A stretch of DNA of 34,249 nucleotides from Fidelibacterota bacterium. GTDB lineage: Bacteria > Fidelibacterota > UBA2242 > JAOZSR01. Under the pieces are notes generated by a model. The model searched no databases, was not told the DNA's origin, and saw only the letters and a list, made by a program, of their open reading frames with translations. A program made the translations under genes and the position numbers. The stretch is taken from positions 1 to 34,249 of the forward strand of contig JAOZSR010000034.1 of assembly GCA_029939575.1 (NCBI GenBank). Direction: 5' to 3'. Position 1 is the first letter of the stretch. Each line of letters starts with the position of its first letter. Shown here piece after piece: positions 32,629 to 34,249 of this stretch.

Positions 32629-34149
32629 ATGAAAAATGTACTAAAAATAATTCTGTTGTGTTGTGTTTTTATTTCAGGCATTTCTGCTCAATTCCATGAA
32701 ACAATCCCAACAAGCCATTGGATATACCGTACTGTTGAAAAATTGCAAACAGCCGGATATTTACATAGATTAACAAGCGGAGATCAACCTTATACAAGAC
32801 AACAAATCGCTGAGGCCTATATTCAAGACAGGGAAAAAATCAACCAAACTCACAATCAAAATATTCTGTCTGAATCAGCGAGATTGAAAAATGAACTGGC
32901 ACAGGAAATCGGATTCCTGTCCGGAAATACTGAAAAAGAGAAATCCGGTTCAACCATGAAATTTGCACTGTCCTACGATACAAATTTGAAAGCCGGAAAC
33001 CCACAAAGCACATCATTTTTTCGACCTCAGTTAACAATGTCTGTTAATAACCACTTTTCCATAAAATACTCAAGCGTGCTTGATCAGGATCTGGGAAATG
33101 ATCCTAATTATACAGGAGAAAGTTGGTCTGGTTTTGCCGGTTATCAGGAACAATGTTATATTTCCTATACTTCGAATAATGTAAATCTCCTGTTTGGACG
33201 AGATTATGTAAAATGGGGATATGGAAAAGGAGGGAGGCTGTTAATTTCTGATAATTCGCGTCCCTTTGACATGCTAAGTTTTAAAATCAGATCAAAAAAA
33301 ATATCTTTACACGCTTTCACCTCACAGTTAGATAAGTTAGAAGGTATGCAAAGATATTTATCGGCAACCCGATTTGAAATTAACCCGTTAAAAAGAATTT
33401 ATTTAGGTTTTGGTCATGCTGTTTTATATAGCGATACAAGTGCTATTAATTTTGCATTGTCAAATCCAATGTCGGTCTCTTATGCAATCCAACACAACGA
33501 CGATACAGATGCCAACACTATGCTATATTTAGATTTTGCCTGTTTCTTCAATAATCGCTCAAAATTTTACGGCGAATTACTGATTGATGACATTCAGATA
33601 GAACGGAAAAACCTTGGTGATTTAACTCCCAATGAATTCGGGTTTATCCTGGGGTTTGAGACTAATGATATCTTGTTTGGATTTGATGGCTGGTTTGAAT
33701 TTTCACAAGTCAGAAACAGAATCTACAATAACAAAAACACAACCGAAAAGTATCTGCACAGAAATATGTGCATTGGCCATGCTATTGGCAATGATTTTCA
33801 ACGGTTTCAGGCTGAAGCAGAAAAATGGTTAAGGGAAAAATTACGTTTGACCGGAGGATATTTTATTATGCGGTCAGGTGAGGGGAGTGTAAGGGAACAG
33901 GTAACCCGTCCCTGGCTTAATGGAGATTATACTCTACAAACAGGATATTCTGAGAAAATACCCTTTGGTGTGGTTGAAACTACCCAGAGAATATACACGA
34001 CTATTCATTATGAATATAATTCAAATTTTCAGGCAGATATTCTGACTGGTTTTGAATGGCAAAATAATGTTGGAAATGTTGAGGGCAAAACCTCGAATGG
34101 GATGTTTTTGACATTACACGGCTGGATTGATATCGACAAAAGATTTTAA
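32629..34149 (+). CDS. Wzi-like outer-membrane beta-barrel protein
   Basis: A 506-residue exported protein with a signal peptide (cleavage near GISAQ, residues 18-21). Residues 27-70 form a short helical domain reminiscent of an S-layer-homology unit (IPTSHWIYRTVEKLQTAGYL). The remainder is beta-rich with alternating aromatic strands. Its central GRDYVKWGYGKGGRLLISDN segment is like the Wzi capsule-assembly family motif with the following RPFDML. The final residue is Phe, the usual barrel-insertion signal. Wzi proteins anchor surface polysaccharide. No capsule gene is adjacent. There is no Shine-Dalgarno before ATG. A TTGGTC-N17-TAACTT pair (32594-32622) would start transcription at about the ATG, so a leaderless mRNA is possible. 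Confidence 0.75.
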   Translation: MKNVLKIILLCCVFISGISAQFHETIPTSHWIYRTVEKLQTAGYLHRLTSGDQPYTRQQIAEAYIQDREKINQTHNQNILSESARLKNELAQEIGFLSGNTEKEKSGSTMKFALSYDTNLKAGNPQSTSFFRPQLTMSVNNHFSIKYSSVLDQDLGNDPNYTGESWSGFAGYQEQCYISYTSNNVNLLFGRDYVKWGYGKGGRLLISDNSRPFDMLSFKIRSKKISLHAFTSQLDKLEGMQRYLSATRFEINPLKRIYLGFGHAVLYSDTSAINFALSNPMSVSYAIQHNDDTDANTMLYLDFACFFNNRSKFYGELLIDDIQIERKNLGDLTPNEFGFILGFETNDILFGFDGWFEFSQVRNRIYNNKNTTEKYLHRNMCIGHAIGNDFQRFQAEAEKWLREKLRLTGGYFIMRSGEGSVREQVTRPWLNGDYTLQTGYSEKIPFGVVETTQRIYTTIHYEYNSNFQADILTGFEWQNNVGNVEGKTSNGMFLTLHGWIDIDKRF

Positions 34150-34249
34150 AGATATCGTCCACGAATTTCACGAATTTACACAAAAATATATTACTAAAAA
34201 TCCCTCTTTGCATCTTAGCGATTTTGCGGTAGAAATTATCTTTTTCTTT
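34150..34249. repeat. Repeat-like right-edge intergenic sequence
   Basis: A direct 9-base duplication CACGAATTT lies at 34160-34168 and 34169-34177, and a stretch beginning CTTTGCATCTTAGCG occurs at about 34205-34230. Both are reminiscent of short interspersed sequences common between genes in environmental bacteria. Only one copy of each is in the window, and no gene is seen here. Confidence 0.35.

Noticed and set aside
1-34249. CRISPR array, prophage, insertion sequence or tRNA gene
   Set aside because: No regularly spaced repeats, phage structural or integrase genes, transposase motifs or cloverleaf-forming sequences were found while reading the window.

Overview
The window is an AT-rich, gene-dense bacterial segment of 27 protein genes, with no rRNA, tRNA, CRISPR array or transposase seen. 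Two large secreted enzymes end in a C-terminal module of the FlgD-like / type IX sorting (T9SS) kind, with the signature NYPNPFN. Exported proteins include lipoproteins and a Wzi-like outer-membrane barrel. Together these suggest a Gram-negative member of the FCB superphylum (Ignavibacteria, Calditrichota, KSB1 or Marinimicrobia-like) rather than a Firmicute or proteobacterium. The species cannot be named from the sequence.

Layout. (1) 1-1918: a repeat-like left edge, then a stand-alone response-regulator/histidine-kinase hybrid on the plus strand. (2) 15818 down to 1986: an apparent eleven-gene minus-strand operon in the order murQ, anmK, etfB, etfA, FAD-linked D-lactate dehydrogenase, namZ (DUF1343), alr, family 2 glycosyltransferase, ROK/BadF-like sugar kinase, SpoIID-type lytic transglycosylase, AmpG-like permease. 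It ends at a hairpin plus T-tract at about 1925-1965. (3) 16052-28355: a divergent plus-strand block with a transglutaminase-like lipoprotein, a YkfC-like NlpC/P60 lipoprotein, a Tat-signal-bearing L-Ala-D/L-Glu epimerase, a D-cysteine desulfhydrase/ACC-deaminase-family enzyme, a GNAT acetyltransferase, a large secreted NlpC/P60 protein, a PD40 propeller protein and a large secreted N-acetylmuramoyl-L-alanine amidase. (4) 28496-30314: threonine synthase and a MobA-like nucleotidyltransferase behind a near-consensus promoter. (5) 30399-34249: two tandem small membrane proteins, an FmdB-type zinc ribbon, an unknown anchored protein, a Wzi-like barrel and a repeat-like right edge.

How the genes fit together (inference from established enzyme families). 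Regions 2 and 3 together look like one locus for taking peptidoglycan apart and eating it. Secreted amidase and NlpC/P60 enzymes strip and cut stem peptides, and the epimerase converts L-Ala-D-Glu to L-Ala-L-Glu. NamZ and SpoIID break the glycan to MurNAc or anhydroMurNAc, and the AmpG-like permease imports sugars. The ROK/BadF-like kinase and AnmK give MurNAc-6-phosphate, and MurQ yields GlcNAc-6-phosphate plus D-lactate. The D-lactate has its own outlet in the same operon: an FAD-linked dehydrogenase with its electron-transfer flavoprotein EtfBA. Alanine racemase handles D-/L-alanine. NagZ, NagA, NagB, AmpD and a dedicated transcriptional regulator are not in the window.

Start codons were chosen by Shine-Dalgarno spacing. 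Several differ from the longest open frame, and GTG starts (etfB, glycosyltransferase) and one TTG start (GNAT) are supported.
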